Assembly: GCF_030020805.1 (NCBI RefSeq)
Contig: NZ_CP125098.1
Span: forward strand, 7,196,001 to 7,260,000
Reading direction: 5' to 3'
Length of the DNA: 64,000 nt
Source: Paenibacillus sp. RC67
GTDB lineage: Bacteria; Bacillota; Bacilli; Paenibacillales; NBRC-103111
Positions within the stretch are counted from its first letter, which is position 1, and the number at the start of each line of letters is the position of its first letter. The notes under the pieces are model-generated. The model was not told the DNA's origin and made no database searches. It was given only the letters and a program-made list of their open reading frames with translations. A program made the translations under genes and the position numbers. Of this stretch, positions 33,388-42,677 are shown in pieces.

Positions 33388-33585
33388 GCGGAGTCGGCAC
33401 TGTCCTCCTCCGCCTCTACCTTCTTCTAGCATTTTGAAGCTTGTAAGACTTCACAAGCTTTAATCAAAAACTTAAACCATAAACACTTAAATCCTAAACC
33501 TTAAACCTTAAACCCTAAACCTTAAACCATAAACCTCAGGCATCGCAAGCTCGCCTTATTACGACGATTTGATCCTAATCGTCGT
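33388..33585. repeat. Hairpins and a telomere-like heptamer tract before purM
   Basis: Three hairpins: GGCGGAG/CTCCGCC (33388-33414), AAGCTTGT/ACAAGCTT (33437-33460), and ACGACGATT/AATCGTCGT (33561-33585) directly after the purF stop. Between them, 33469-33536 is about nine imperfect copies of the 7-mer YTAAACC. No coding frame is convincing here. The hairpin next to purF may stabilise its mRNA end; none has a U-run on the minus strand. Confidence 0.6.
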
Positions 33586-33595
33586 TTGAAAAAGA

Positions 33596-35080
33596 TTAAT
33601 CGCACCCGCAGCCGATAGAAGACTCCTCGGTGACCCGAGTTGGGTAGCTGTTATCGAAACAGGCTGTGCAATGGCCGCGGTTCAGCTCGACATTAGGCCG
33701 GCCGATAGAGGCAAGGAGGCCGTCTTTGCTTAAGAAGTGAAGCGAATCCGCGTTGATGGCTTGGCGAATTTCTTCGATTGATTTCTGTGCAGCAATTAAT
33801 TCCTTACGGTCCGGCGTATCGATGCCGTAGAAGCAAGGATTTTTGAAAGGAGGTGAGCTGATGCGAACATGCACCTCAGTAGCACCCGCTTCACGAAGCA
33901 GGTTTACGATGCGAAGGGAAGTCGTGCCGCGTACGATAGAGTCGTCGATCATGACGACGCGCTTGCCAGCCACGATGCTGCGCACGGCGCTCAGCTTCAT
34001 CTTCACGCCCTGCTCGCGCAGCTCTTGGCTCGGCTGGATGAACGTCCGGCCCGTGTATCGGTTCTTGATGAGCCCAAGCTCATAAGGGATACCGGTTTGC
34101 TCGGCATAGCCGATAGCTGCCGAGATACTAGAGTCCGGTACGCCGGTTACGATATCGGCGTCTACGAACGATTCTAGCGCAAGCTGGCGGCCCATCCGCT
34201 TACGCGCGGAATGGATATTAATCGCGTCGATGTCGCTGTCCGGACGCGCGAAGTAAATATACTCCATCGCGCAGATGGCGCGCTGCTTAATCGGAGAGAA
34301 ACGGTCTTCGGTCAGTCCGTTTTTCCCATCCAGAATGAGCAGCTCACCTGGTTCTACGTCACGATAATAGGTTCCACCAACGGCATCAAACGCACAGGTT
34401 TCTGAAGCAAACAAATATCCTGTTCCCAAACGTCCCATGACAAATGGACGCAAACCATGCGGATCGCGTGCCGCAATGATTTTATCCTTCGTCTGAAACA
34501 AGAAAGCGTAAGCTCCTTCGACACGAAGGAGCGCTTCTTTCACGGCCAGCACGATATCATCATGTTTGGAACGAGCGATCAAGTGAGCGATAACTTCCGT
34601 ATCGCTTGTTGTTTGGAAGATCGAGCCTTGGCTTTCGAGCTCGGCTTTAATATCCCCGGCATTATGCAGGTTCCCGTTGGTAGCGATAGCCAAGTCGCCT
34701 CCACGGTATTTGAACACCAGCGGCTGAGCGTTCGCGAGCTTGCTCTCTCCGGCCGTTGAATAACGAACGTGAGCAATAGCTGACGAGCCTATCATCGTGC
34801 TGAGGTTATCGTTATTGAAAACTTCCTTCACCAAGCCCATACCGCGATGGTAATGAAAATCGGTTCCATTAGCCACGCAAATACCGGCGCTTTCCTGACC
34901 ACGGTGCTGCAGAGCATGCAGACCGTAGTAGGAAAGGTTAGCGGCTTCGGAGTGACCATACACTCCGAATACGCCGCATTCCTCACGAAGCTTGTCAAAC
35001 AGCCCGTCATGGCTGTTGATTCCATCATTATAGAAACGTCCTGTCCATAGCTGCTGCGGCTGCATTACTTCATCAGACAT
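33596..35080 (-). CDS. purF: Amidophosphoribosyltransferase
   Basis: ATG 35080 is taken, with AAGGA about 11 bases upstream; a TTG six codons earlier is possible. The 494-residue enzyme carries a short propeptide (through REE) before Cys of CGVFGVYGH, the Ntn-type glutaminase nucleophile after cleavage. The PRPP motif VVMIDDSIVRGTTS and the [4Fe-4S] cysteines expected in the Bacillus-type enzyme (CAMEY region, NPCFYGID, GHCTACF) are present. It makes phosphoribosylamine from PRPP and glutamine (committed step). Overlaps the purL end by 16 bases. Confidence 0.96.
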   Translation of the reverse strand: MSDEVMQPQQLWTGRFYNDGINSHDGLFDKLREECGVFGVYGHSEAANLSYYGLHALQHRGQESAGICVANGTDFHYHRGMGLVKEVFNNDNLSTMIGSSAIAHVRYSTAGESKLANAQPLVFKYRGGDLAIATNGNLHNAGDIKAELESQGSIFQTTSDTEVIAHLIARSKHDDIVLAVKEALLRVEGAYAFLFQTKDKIIAARDPHGLRPFVMGRLGTGYLFASETCAFDAVGGTYYRDVEPGELLILDGKNGLTEDRFSPIKQRAICAMEYIYFARPDSDIDAINIHSARKRMGRQLALESFVDADIVTGVPDSSISAAIGYAEQTGIPYELGLIKNRYTGRTFIQPSQELREQGVKMKLSAVRSIVAGKRVVMIDDSIVRGTTSLRIVNLLREAGATEVHVRISSPPFKNPCFYGIDTPDRKELIAAQKSIEEIRQAINADSLHFLSKDGLLASIGRPNVELNRGHCTACFDNSYPTRVTEESSIGCGCD

Positions 35081-37308
35081 GGAATCGCATCCTTCCAAAC
35101 CTTTTCTAGTTGTGCGACAGGTGATTGGATGACTGGTTTAGCATTCACTTGGATTTGCAGTTCTTGCCCTTGAACTTGACCTAGCTCTTGATATGGAACG
35201 CCTTGCTCGGCAATCCATTGCTTCAAGGATTCAGCTTGCTCTGGCGATGCGCTTAACAAAATACGGGACTGGCTTTCACTGAACAACGCAATATCGTTGC
35301 GCAATTCAGTAGAGAAATTCACTTTGGCGCCAAGACGTCCGCTGATGCAGCTTTCGGCCAAAGCAACAGCCAAACCGCCGTCGGACAAGTCATGCGCAGA
35401 AGCGACAAGACCTTTTTGAATAGCACCCAATACGGTGTTCAACAGCTTTTTCTCAACATCCAGATCAAGCTGCGGAGGGCGTCCTTCCGTTACGCCGTGA
35501 ATCACATATTGGAACTCACTACCGCCCAATTCGGCTTTCGTGTCGCCGAGCAAGATGATGATGTCGCCTTCTTTTTTGAAAGCTTGCGTAGTGATGTGAT
35601 CTGTATCATGAACAAGACCGACCATGCCGACAACCGGCGTTGGATAGATCGCGCCTTTTGCATTTTCGTTGTATAAGCTTACGTTACCGCCGATAACCGG
35701 AGTTTCGAGCTTGCGGCAAGCTTCCGCCATACCATCAGCCGCTTTTTCCAGCTGCCAGAAAATTTCCGGCTTCTCAGGGCTTCCGAAGTTCAAGTTGTCC
35801 GTGATAGCCAGTGGCTCAGCACCGGAGCATACGTTATTACGCGCGCCTTCGGCAACCGCGATCATACCGCCCACTTCCGGATCGAGGTATACATAACGGC
35901 TGTTGCAGTCCGTGGACATCGATAATGCTTTGCGGGAGCCTTGAATCGTAACTACCGCTGCGTCCGAACCCGGACGAACCGCTGTGCTGGTACGAACCAT
36001 GTAATCGTATTGATTGTAAACCCACTCTTTGCTTGCAACCGTTGGGGAAGCAAGTACTTTAGACAATGCATCGTTCAAATCGTTCACTTCTGCATAGCCG
36101 TTCGTATCGATTGAACCATTTTCAATATAATAAGCAGGCACTTGAGAAGGCTTGTTGTAAACCGGGCACTCATCGACAAGCGCCGTTACCGGCATATCGC
36201 CTACGAGTTCACCTTTGTGGAACAGCTTCAGGCGGCCGTCATTGGATACTTTACCGACTTTCGCGCAGTGCAGACCCCAACGCTCGAAGATCGCTTTGGC
36301 TTGAGCTTCATGCTTAGGCTCTACTACGAACAGCATACGCTCTTGGGACTCGGACAGCATCATTTCATATGGCGTCATGCCATCTTCACGTTGAGGCACT
36401 TCATCCAGGTACAGCTCCATACCGTTACCCGCTTTACTTGCCATCTCCGCGCTGGAGCAGGTTAAGCCTGCGGCGCCCATGTCTTGAATACCAAGAACAA
36501 TACCGGAGTTGATCAAATCCAGACAAGCTTCAAGAACTAGCTTCTCCATGAACGGATCGCCTACTTGTACAGCCGGACGCTTCGCTTCGGATTCAGCGGT
36601 CAATTCCTCGGAAGCGAATGTTGCTCCGTGGATTCCGTCGCGTCCTGTTGCAGGACCTACGTAGAACACTGGGTTTCCTACACCTTTAGCTACGCCTTTT
36701 TGAATCATATCATGGTCGATGATCCCTACGCACATAGCGTTGACAAGCGGGTTGCCTTCATAGCTTTCGTCGAACATGACTTCGCCGCCGACAGTAGGAA
36801 TACCGATACAGTTACCGTAGCCAGCAATACCGGAAACGACATGCTCGAACAAATATTTAACGCGCTCATTCTCAAGGCGACCGAAGCGCAAGCTGTTCAG
36901 CAAGGCCACCGGACGTGCGCCCATGGAGAAAATGTCGCGGATAATACCGCCCACACCTGTTGCAGCGCCTTGGAAAGGCTCGATAGCGGATGGATGGTTA
37001 TGGCTTTCAATTTTGAATACAACAGCTTGATTGTCGCCGATATCCACGATACCTGCGCCTTCGCCGGGACCCATCAAAACACGAGGGCCAGTAACCGGGA
37101 ACTTGCGAAGCACCGGCTTGGAATTTTTATAAGAACAGTGCTCGGACCACATGACGCTGAATACGCCGATTTCTACGTAGTTCGGTTGACGACCCAAGAA
37201 ACCGCAGATTTTATCGAATTCAGCATCGGTAACGCCCATCTGCTTGTAAATTTTTTGCTCTGCAATCTGTTGTGCAGTTGGCTCCTTAGCCGATAGTTGC
37301 TGCGCCAT
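35065..37308 (-). CDS. purL: Phosphoribosylformylglycinamidine synthase subunit PurL
   Basis: The 747-residue small-type PurL contains VMWSEHCSYKNSKP, GPGEGAGIVDIGD, FKIESHNHPSAIEPFQGAATG and GIQDMGAAGLTCSS. With PurS and PurQ it converts FGAR to FGAM using glutamine and ATP (step 4). TTGGAGGG precedes the ATG, which lies 23 bases inside the purQ end. Confidence 0.97.
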   Translation of the reverse strand: MAQQLSAKEPTAQQIAEQKIYKQMGVTDAEFDKICGFLGRQPNYVEIGVFSVMWSEHCSYKNSKPVLRKFPVTGPRVLMGPGEGAGIVDIGDNQAVVFKIESHNHPSAIEPFQGAATGVGGIIRDIFSMGARPVALLNSLRFGRLENERVKYLFEHVVSGIAGYGNCIGIPTVGGEVMFDESYEGNPLVNAMCVGIIDHDMIQKGVAKGVGNPVFYVGPATGRDGIHGATFASEELTAESEAKRPAVQVGDPFMEKLVLEACLDLINSGIVLGIQDMGAAGLTCSSAEMASKAGNGMELYLDEVPQREDGMTPYEMMLSESQERMLFVVEPKHEAQAKAIFERWGLHCAKVGKVSNDGRLKLFHKGELVGDMPVTALVDECPVYNKPSQVPAYYIENGSIDTNGYAEVNDLNDALSKVLASPTVASKEWVYNQYDYMVRTSTAVRPGSDAAVVTIQGSRKALSMSTDCNSRYVYLDPEVGGMIAVAEGARNNVCSGAEPLAITDNLNFGSPEKPEIFWQLEKAADGMAEACRKLETPVIGGNVSLYNENAKGAIYPTPVVGMVGLVHDTDHITTQAFKKEGDIIILLGDTKAELGGSEFQYVIHGVTEGRPPQLDLDVEKKLLNTVLGAIQKGLVASAHDLSDGGLAVALAESCISGRLGAKVNFSTELRNDIALFSESQSRILLSASPEQAESLKQWIAEQGVPYQELGQVQGQELQIQVNAKPVIQSPVAQLEKVWKDAIPCLMK

Positions 37309-37981
37309 GTTTTTCCCTCCAAGTACTCAAGATCGATGTGAACATCCGTTTACCGTCAGCGGAACCAAGAAGCTCATGCACAGCGCGTTCCGGATGCGGC
37401 ATCATGCCAAGCACGTTGCCATTTTTGTTGCAAATACCTGCGATATCTTCCACGGAGCCGTTAGGGTTTGTACCTGCCTCGTAACGGAACACGATTTGAT
37501 TGTTAGCTTTGAGTTCAGCCAGTGTTGCATCATCGCAATAGTAGTTGCCTTCGCCGTGAGCGATAGGAATGTTGATGAGTTCGCCTTGCTTATACTCCGA
37601 AGTAAAAGGGGTCGTTGTGTTCTCCACCTGCAGCATAGCCGCGTGGCAGCGGAATTTAAGCGATTCATTACGAAGCATTGCGCCTGGAAGCAAGCCAGAT
37701 TCGAGCAATATTTGGAATCCGTTGCAAATGCCGATAATATATTTGCCTTGCTCCGCCGCCTGAACTAGCGCATTCATTACAGGAGCAAACCGGGCAATAG
37801 CGCCGCAGCGCAAGTAGTCTCCGTAAGAGAAGCCTCCTGGAACGATAATACAGTCATATTGGGATAAATCCGTTTCGGTATGCCAAACGTAGCTAACAGG
37901 CTGGCCGATCGTATTTTCTACTGCTTTATAGCAGTCAATGTCACAATTGGAACCAGGAAACACCAGTACAGCGAAATTCAT
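37286..37981 (-). CDS. purQ: Phosphoribosylformylglycinamidine synthase subunit PurQ
   Basis: Class I glutaminase of 231 residues: VLVFPGSNCD start, nucleophile Cys in GICNGFQIL, catalytic His/Glu in GMMPHPERAV. It feeds ammonia to PurL. ATG 37981 follows GGAGGAG; longer in-frame GTG starts overlap that site. Confidence 0.96.
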   Translation of the reverse strand: MNFAVLVFPGSNCDIDCYKAVENTIGQPVSYVWHTETDLSQYDCIIVPGGFSYGDYLRCGAIARFAPVMNALVQAAEQGKYIIGICNGFQILLESGLLPGAMLRNESLKFRCHAAMLQVENTTTPFTSEYKQGELINIPIAHGEGNYYCDDATLAELKANNQIVFRYEAGTNPNGSVEDIAGICNKNGNVLGMMPHPERAVHELLGSADGKRMFTSILSTWREKHGAATIG

Positions 37982-38053
37982 CACTTGCTCCTCCTTCACT
38001 TAGGTCGATGTCTGTCTATTTGTAAAATCCTATCCGGATATTGCTGTCGTTGA

Positions 38054-38296
38054 TTAAACCAATTCGTAACGGTAATCTTCAATAACGGTGTTGGCGAGAA
38101 GCTTCTCACACATTGCTTTTACACGTTCTTCAGCTACTGCACGGTCGCTAGTGCCAAGCTCCAGCTCCAAATATTTACCTACGCGCACTTTACCTACTTC
38201 ATCAAAACCCATGGAATGCAGAGCGCCTTGTACCGCAACCCCTTGCGGATCGAGTACGCTTTGTTTGATCGTCACATAAACCGTTGCTTTTAACAT
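38054..38296 (-). CDS. purS: Phosphoribosylformylglycinamidine synthase subunit PurS
   Basis: The 80-residue protein (KATVYVTIKQSVLDPQGVAV, VRVGKYLELEL) is a typical PurS, the small subunit that bridges PurQ and PurL. AGAGGAGG precedes the ATG. Between purC and purS is a 76-base gap with no clear feature. Confidence 0.95.
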   Translation of the reverse strand: MLKATVYVTIKQSVLDPQGVAVQGALHSMGFDEVGKVRVGKYLELELGTSDRAVAEERVKAMCEKLLANTVIEDYRYELV

Positions 38297-38372
38297 TAGG
38301 GTGAATCCTCCTCTGGAGAGATATTATTAATTGAGCTTTATATTAAACCTTGCAAAATGTAAATGACGTGAA

Positions 38373-39257
38373 CTATTTTACTAACCGGTCGTAAATCGCT
38401 CTGTACCGGCGGGAAGTCTCTTCGACTACATCGGCTGGCAGTGGAGCCGGCTCGCTGTTTTTATCCCAGTCTGTACTGGAAAGATAAGTCCGTACTGGTT
38501 CTTTATCCATACTATCGATTTCGATATCGTAAGCGAAGTTTTCCTTCGCCCAGAAACGAGAGGAATCCGGGGTGAAAATTTCATCAATCAGAATAATTTC
38601 CCCGTCAATAAGACCAAATTCAAATTTCGTATCCGCCAAAATAATGCCGCGCTCTTCACAGAACTGACGAGCGAATTCGTAAAGCATAATGCTCTTCGCT
38701 TCCAGCTTCTCTGTCAGCTCAGCTCCGACAAGCTCTTTCATCCGTTCGATGGAGATATCCTCGTCATGACCGACATCATTCTTTGCCGCAGGTGTGAAGA
38801 TCGGCTTCGGAAAGCGTTCGTTTTTGCGCAGGCCAGCGGGCAGCTTATGTCCGTTAATCTCGCCTGTTTTCTCATATTGACGCCATCCGCCACCGGTGAT
38901 GTAGCCGCGTACGACGCATTCAATATCGATTCGTTCTGCCTTCTTCGTGACCATAAAGCGATCCTTCATGATGTCTTGGTCAGTTACGATATCGCCCAGC
39001 TTCTCGACATCACCATGCACCACATGATTCGGCATGATGTTCTTCGTTTGCTCAAACCAGAACTTGCTCAAGCTGTTCAGCACGTTGCCTTTATCGGGAA
39101 CAGCTGGAGACAGCACCCAGTCAAAGGCGGAGATGCGATCGGTTACAGCGATCAAAAAATGCTCTCCCAAATCGTACAGCTCGCGAACCTTGCCTTTGTA
39201 AAGCAAAGGTGCTTTGACGTATTCCTCAGCACTCGATATAGCTTTTGTTGAGCCCAT
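38373..39257 (-). CDS. purC: SAICAR synthase
   Basis: The 294-residue protein contains LLYKGKVRELYDLG, FDWVLSPAVPDKGNVLN and the signature EFGLIDGEIILIDEIFTPDSSRFW. At about 295 residues it is of the longer class (Bacillus PurC is ~240), with extra C-terminal sequence ending in RRYRAIYDRL. It joins aspartate to CAIR. GGGGAGG precedes the ATG. Confidence 0.95.
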   Translation of the reverse strand: MGSTKAISSAEEYVKAPLLYKGKVRELYDLGEHFLIAVTDRISAFDWVLSPAVPDKGNVLNSLSKFWFEQTKNIMPNHVVHGDVEKLGDIVTDQDIMKDRFMVTKKAERIDIECVVRGYITGGGWRQYEKTGEINGHKLPAGLRKNERFPKPIFTPAAKNDVGHDEDISIERMKELVGAELTEKLEAKSIMLYEFARQFCEERGIILADTKFEFGLIDGEIILIDEIFTPDSSRFWAKENFAYDIEIDSMDKEPVRTYLSSTDWDKNSEPAPLPADVVEETSRRYRAIYDRLVK

Positions 39258-39283
39258 GATGGATTGGTCCTCCCCAGAGTATA

Positions 39284-40579
39284 TTAATGTAAACCTAAAC
39301 GTTTGAAAATCGTATCTACATGTTTCAAATGCCAGCTAGGATTGAAGCAATCTTCAATATCTTCGAGGCTTAATTGCTCCCGAATCGCAGGTGTATTCTC
39401 GATGATCTCACGGAACGAGCGCTGCTCTTCCCAAGCTTGCATGGCTCTAGGCTGTACCGTGTCGTAGGCTTGCTCTCGACTGAAGCCTTTGTCGATCAAT
39501 TTCGTCATAACGCGACCGGAAAATGGAACGCCATAAGTGCTTTGCATGTTGCGTTTCATATTTTCAGGGAACACAGTCAAGTTTTTCACAATGTTGCCAA
39601 AGCGGTTCAGCATGTAGTTCAACAGCGTCGTCGCATCCGGCAGGATAATCCGCTCTACGGAGGAATGCGAGATGTCGCGTTCATGCCAAAGCGTTACGTT
39701 CTCGTAAGCGGAGATCATATGTCCGCGAATCACGCGGGACAAGCCGGAGATACTCTCACAACCAATAGGGTTGCGTTTGTGTGGCATGGCCGAGGAGCCT
39801 TTTTGCCCTTTGGCGAATGGCTCTTCCACTTCGCGGAATTCGCTCTTTTGCAGCGCGCGAATTTCTGTAGCGAATTTATCAAGTGATGTAGCAATTAGCG
39901 CCAAGGTAGCCATGTATTCCGCGTGACGATCACGCTGTAAGGTTTGTGTAGAAATCGGAGCTGGATTGGTGCCGAGCTTATCACATACGTAACCTTCTAC
40001 GAATGGATCGATGTTAGCGTATGTGCCCACAGCGCCCGAGATTTTACCGTACTGTACACCATCAGCCGCAAAACGAAAACGCTCTAGGTTCCGTTTCATT
40101 TCCTCATACCAGAGAGCCATTTTCAAGCCGAAGGTTGTAGGCTCTGCGTGCACGCCGTGCGTCCGTCCCATCATCGGAGTGTCTTTATACTGAATCGCTT
40201 TATTTTTTAAAATATCAATAAAGTTCACAATATCTTTTTCCAAGATTTCATTCGCTTGTCTCAATAGATAGCCTAGCGCCGTATCTACTACGTCCGTCGA
40301 AGTCAGTCCATAATGAACCCATTTGCGCTCTGGGCCGACTTTTTCCGATACCGCTCGAGTAAAAGCAATTACATCATGACGGGTTTCCTGCTCGATTTCA
40401 TAAATGCGGTCGATATCGAAGGTTGCGTTTTTGCGAAGCTCCTTCACATCCTCTTTGGGAATAACCCCAAGCTCCGCCCATGCTTCACAGGAAAGCAGCT
40501 CTACCTCAAGCCATGCGTTAAACTTGTTTTCTTCCGTCCAAATCTTGGCCATCTCCGGTCTTGAATAACGCTCGATCAA
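39284..40579 (-). CDS. purB: Adenylosuccinate lyase
   Basis: A TTG start at 40579 is chosen: GGAGG lies 9 bases upstream and the product then begins with IERYSRPEM, as in the family, and is 431 residues, the Bacillus length. The first in-frame start 21 bases earlier would leave no site. Signature GSSAMPHKRNP holds the catalytic Ser loop, TGRTH-like MMGRTHGVHAEPT the general-acid His. It cleaves SAICAR and adenylosuccinate (two purine steps). Confidence 0.95.
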   Translation of the reverse strand: MIERYSRPEMAKIWTEENKFNAWLEVELLSCEAWAELGVIPKEDVKELRKNATFDIDRIYEIEQETRHDVIAFTRAVSEKVGPERKWVHYGLTSTDVVDTALGYLLRQANEILEKDIVNFIDILKNKAIQYKDTPMMGRTHGVHAEPTTFGLKMALWYEEMKRNLERFRFAADGVQYGKISGAVGTYANIDPFVEGYVCDKLGTNPAPISTQTLQRDRHAEYMATLALIATSLDKFATEIRALQKSEFREVEEPFAKGQKGSSAMPHKRNPIGCESISGLSRVIRGHMISAYENVTLWHERDISHSSVERIILPDATTLLNYMLNRFGNIVKNLTVFPENMKRNMQSTYGVPFSGRVMTKLIDKGFSREQAYDTVQPRAMQAWEEQRSFREIIENTPAIREQLSLEDIEDCFNPSWHLKHVDTIFKRLGLH

Positions 40580-40596
40580 CTTTTTCCGCCTCCGCT

Positions 40597-41796
40597 TCAA
40601 TCTGCTATTGATTCGTTAGTTTTCCATATGTTTGAAGCCTCTATCCACTGCAGTGCCTTATCGACCGAATCCGCCAGCACGTTAACATGTCCCATTTTGC
40701 GGTTATGCTTCGCTTCATGCTTGCCGTACAAATGGACCTTGGCCGTAACACCGTCCAATTGCTCCGATTCAGGCTGAACGACCCAATCCAGAAGCGGCTC
40801 TACATGCTGTCCGAGAATGTTGCCCATCACAACCGGGGTCAACAGCTCCGTCGAACCGAGCGGCAAATTGCAAATCGCCCGTACATGCTGCTCGAATTGC
40901 GACGTTGCGCATGCTTCCATCGTGTAGTGACCGGAATTATGAGGACGTGGAGCTAGCTCATTTACGAACAGCTGACCGTCCTTGGTCAAGAACATTTCTA
41001 CGGCTATCAGACCGATAACGTCCATCGATTCAGCGATGCGTACAGCCAACCTTTCCGCTTCCTGCTGAATGCTTTCGCTCGTTCGGGCAGGCACAATAGA
41101 TAGATGCAATATATTGTTAATATGAATGTTTTCCGCAGCAGGAAATGCTTTCACTTCTCCGCGGGGACTTCTCGCTGCAATAACGGATATTTCCTTTTCG
41201 AAATGGATAAACTGTTCCAACACCAGCTCCGTTTTCGCTTTGCTGAGAGTATAGTACGCTTCCTTCACTTCATCCAAGGAACGAATAACCCATTGTCCTT
41301 TACCGTCATAGCCTCCAGTCGCTGTCTTCAGCACGCAAGGCGTACCGAATTGTTCGACCGATTCTCGCAGCTGCTCTGCGCTTGTAATCTCTGCATAAGG
41401 CGCTACCTGCACACCAGCCGCTTCGATCGCGCGCTTCTCTCGCAAACGGTGCTGCGTCGTATAGAGCAGCCGGCTTCCTTGAGGCACATAGGATTGAGCC
41501 ATCAAAAGCTCCGTCACGTCGGCATCCACATTCTCAAATTCATAAGTGATGACATCGGACTGCTCCGCTAATGCTTTGGCGGCCTCGATATCGTCGTATG
41601 ATGCCACGATTTGCTGATCGGCCACCTGCCCGCAAGGAGCGTCGGAAGTCGGGTCCAGTGTGACGAAACGGTATCCCATCGCACGTCCGGACAATGCGAG
41701 CATTCGGCCTAATTGGCCTCCGCCCAACACGCCGATCGTACCACCGGGACGAATAACCTGATTCGCATCGGTATGGCTGTTAGCAGCTTGACTCAT
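40597..41796 (-). CDS. purK: N5-carboxyaminoimidazole ribonucleotide synthase
   Basis: The 399-residue ATP-grasp enzyme shows IGVLGGGQLGRMLALSGRAMGY, TATGGYDGKGQWVI, VEMFLTKDGQLFVNELAPRPHNSGH. It carboxylates AIR to N5-CAIR with bicarbonate and ATP, and its product goes to PurE. Its ATG overlaps the purE TGA by four bases. Confidence 0.96.
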   Translation of the reverse strand: MSQAANSHTDANQVIRPGGTIGVLGGGQLGRMLALSGRAMGYRFVTLDPTSDAPCGQVADQQIVASYDDIEAAKALAEQSDVITYEFENVDADVTELLMAQSYVPQGSRLLYTTQHRLREKRAIEAAGVQVAPYAEITSAEQLRESVEQFGTPCVLKTATGGYDGKGQWVIRSLDEVKEAYYTLSKAKTELVLEQFIHFEKEISVIAARSPRGEVKAFPAAENIHINNILHLSIVPARTSESIQQEAERLAVRIAESMDVIGLIAVEMFLTKDGQLFVNELAPRPHNSGHYTMEACATSQFEQHVRAICNLPLGSTELLTPVVMGNILGQHVEPLLDWVVQPESEQLDGVTAKVHLYGKHEAKHNRKMGHVNVLADSVDKALQWIEASNIWKTNESIAD

Positions 41797-42278
41797 TCCA
41801 GCACGCTGCTTTCTATCACCGATTGGCGAATCCGCTCACGACGGTCACGTACTTTCTGCTGCAGCTCGGGATCAAAGGCTCCAAGAATTTGCGCAGCCAG
41901 TAAGCCCGCATTGGTTGCGCCTGCATGACCGATGGCTACTGTTGCAACTGGAATTCCTCCTGGCATCTGTACGATGGAGAGCAGCGAATCCATTCCGTTC
42001 AGCGTGGACGTTTTCACAGGCACGCCAATAACCGGCAGTTCCGTTTTTGCGGCGACCATGCCGGGCAAATGAGCGGCTCCACCCGCTCCAGCGATAATGA
42101 CCTTTAACCCGCGCTCTGCGGCTGATGCCGCATACTCGAACATCAAATCCGGCGTACGATGAGCCGATACAACTTGCTTCTCGTAAGAAACCCCTAGCTC
42201 TTCCAACATGTCGCATGCATGCTTCATGGTTTCCCAATCCGACTTGCTTCCCATTATCACTCCAACAAGAGCAGACAT
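41793..42278 (-). CDS. purE: N5-CAIR mutase
   Basis: ATG 42278 lies 6 bases after CGGAGG. The 161-residue protein has GVIMGSKSDWETM, VVSAHRTPD (catalytic His) and AGGAAHLPGM, typical of class I PurE. First gene of the pur operon; expression is set by the guanine riboswitch about 180 bases upstream. Longer in-frame starts begin inside the leader and are rejected. Confidence 0.96.
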   Translation of the reverse strand: MSALVGVIMGSKSDWETMKHACDMLEELGVSYEKQVVSAHRTPDLMFEYAASAAERGLKVIIAGAGGAAHLPGMVAAKTELPVIGVPVKTSTLNGMDSLLSIVQMPGGIPVATVAIGHAGATNAGLLAAQILGAFDPELQQKVRDRRERIRQSVIESSVLE

Positions 42279-42340
42279 TTCCAACCTCCGTGATATGCGC
42301 TTTTTTTGGCATTTGCAGTCTAAATAAGTTCCTAATAAAC

Positions 42341-42395
42341 ACAAAACGTCCGACAGTTAACATGCATAGGCATGCTATCCGCAGGACGACGAGTA
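42341..42395 (-). terminator. Terminator and antiterminator arm of the pur leader
   Basis: On the minus strand CGTCC (42388-42384) pairs with GGACG (42351-42347), closing a longer imperfect hairpin and followed by TTTTGTGTTT. Immediately 5' of the terminator is TACTCGT (42395-42389), complementary to the 3' strand of riboswitch helix P1 (TACGAGTA), which gives a ready antiterminator. Guanine binding to P1 would free the terminator. Confidence 0.65.
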
Positions 42396-42454
42396 TTGCT
42401 CAAGCGCAAGCTAAGGCCAAGCGCCTCTGCGCCGACCTTCATTATTTACGCTTA

Positions 42455-42521
42455 CTCGTAGTCCAAAAATTCATGGTTTTTGGGTAGATACTTCCGGGCC
42501 ATATCCCCGACATTATACGAG
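42455..42521 (-). ncRNA. Guanine riboswitch of the pur operon
   Basis: Minus strand: P1 CTCGTA/TACGAG; P2 CGGG/CCCG with loop GATATGG; J2/3 AAGTATCTACC; P3 CAAAAA/TTTTTG with loop CCATGAA; J3/1 GACTA. The C in GACTA is the position that pairs with guanine (U in adenine switches). It should shut down pur transcription when guanine or hypoxanthine is plentiful. Confidence 0.95.
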
Positions 42522-42677
42522 AAACTGTGACATTTTCAGCTAAAAATCATGTTCTGATAACATCTTTAGTTTACCAGTGATGAAAGCCTCATGTCAACAA
42601 AAAAAGGCGAACATTATGTGAAATAAAACTAGTTAAAGTTCGCATTTCAATTGCTATTTCCCGTACATTCACACTGG

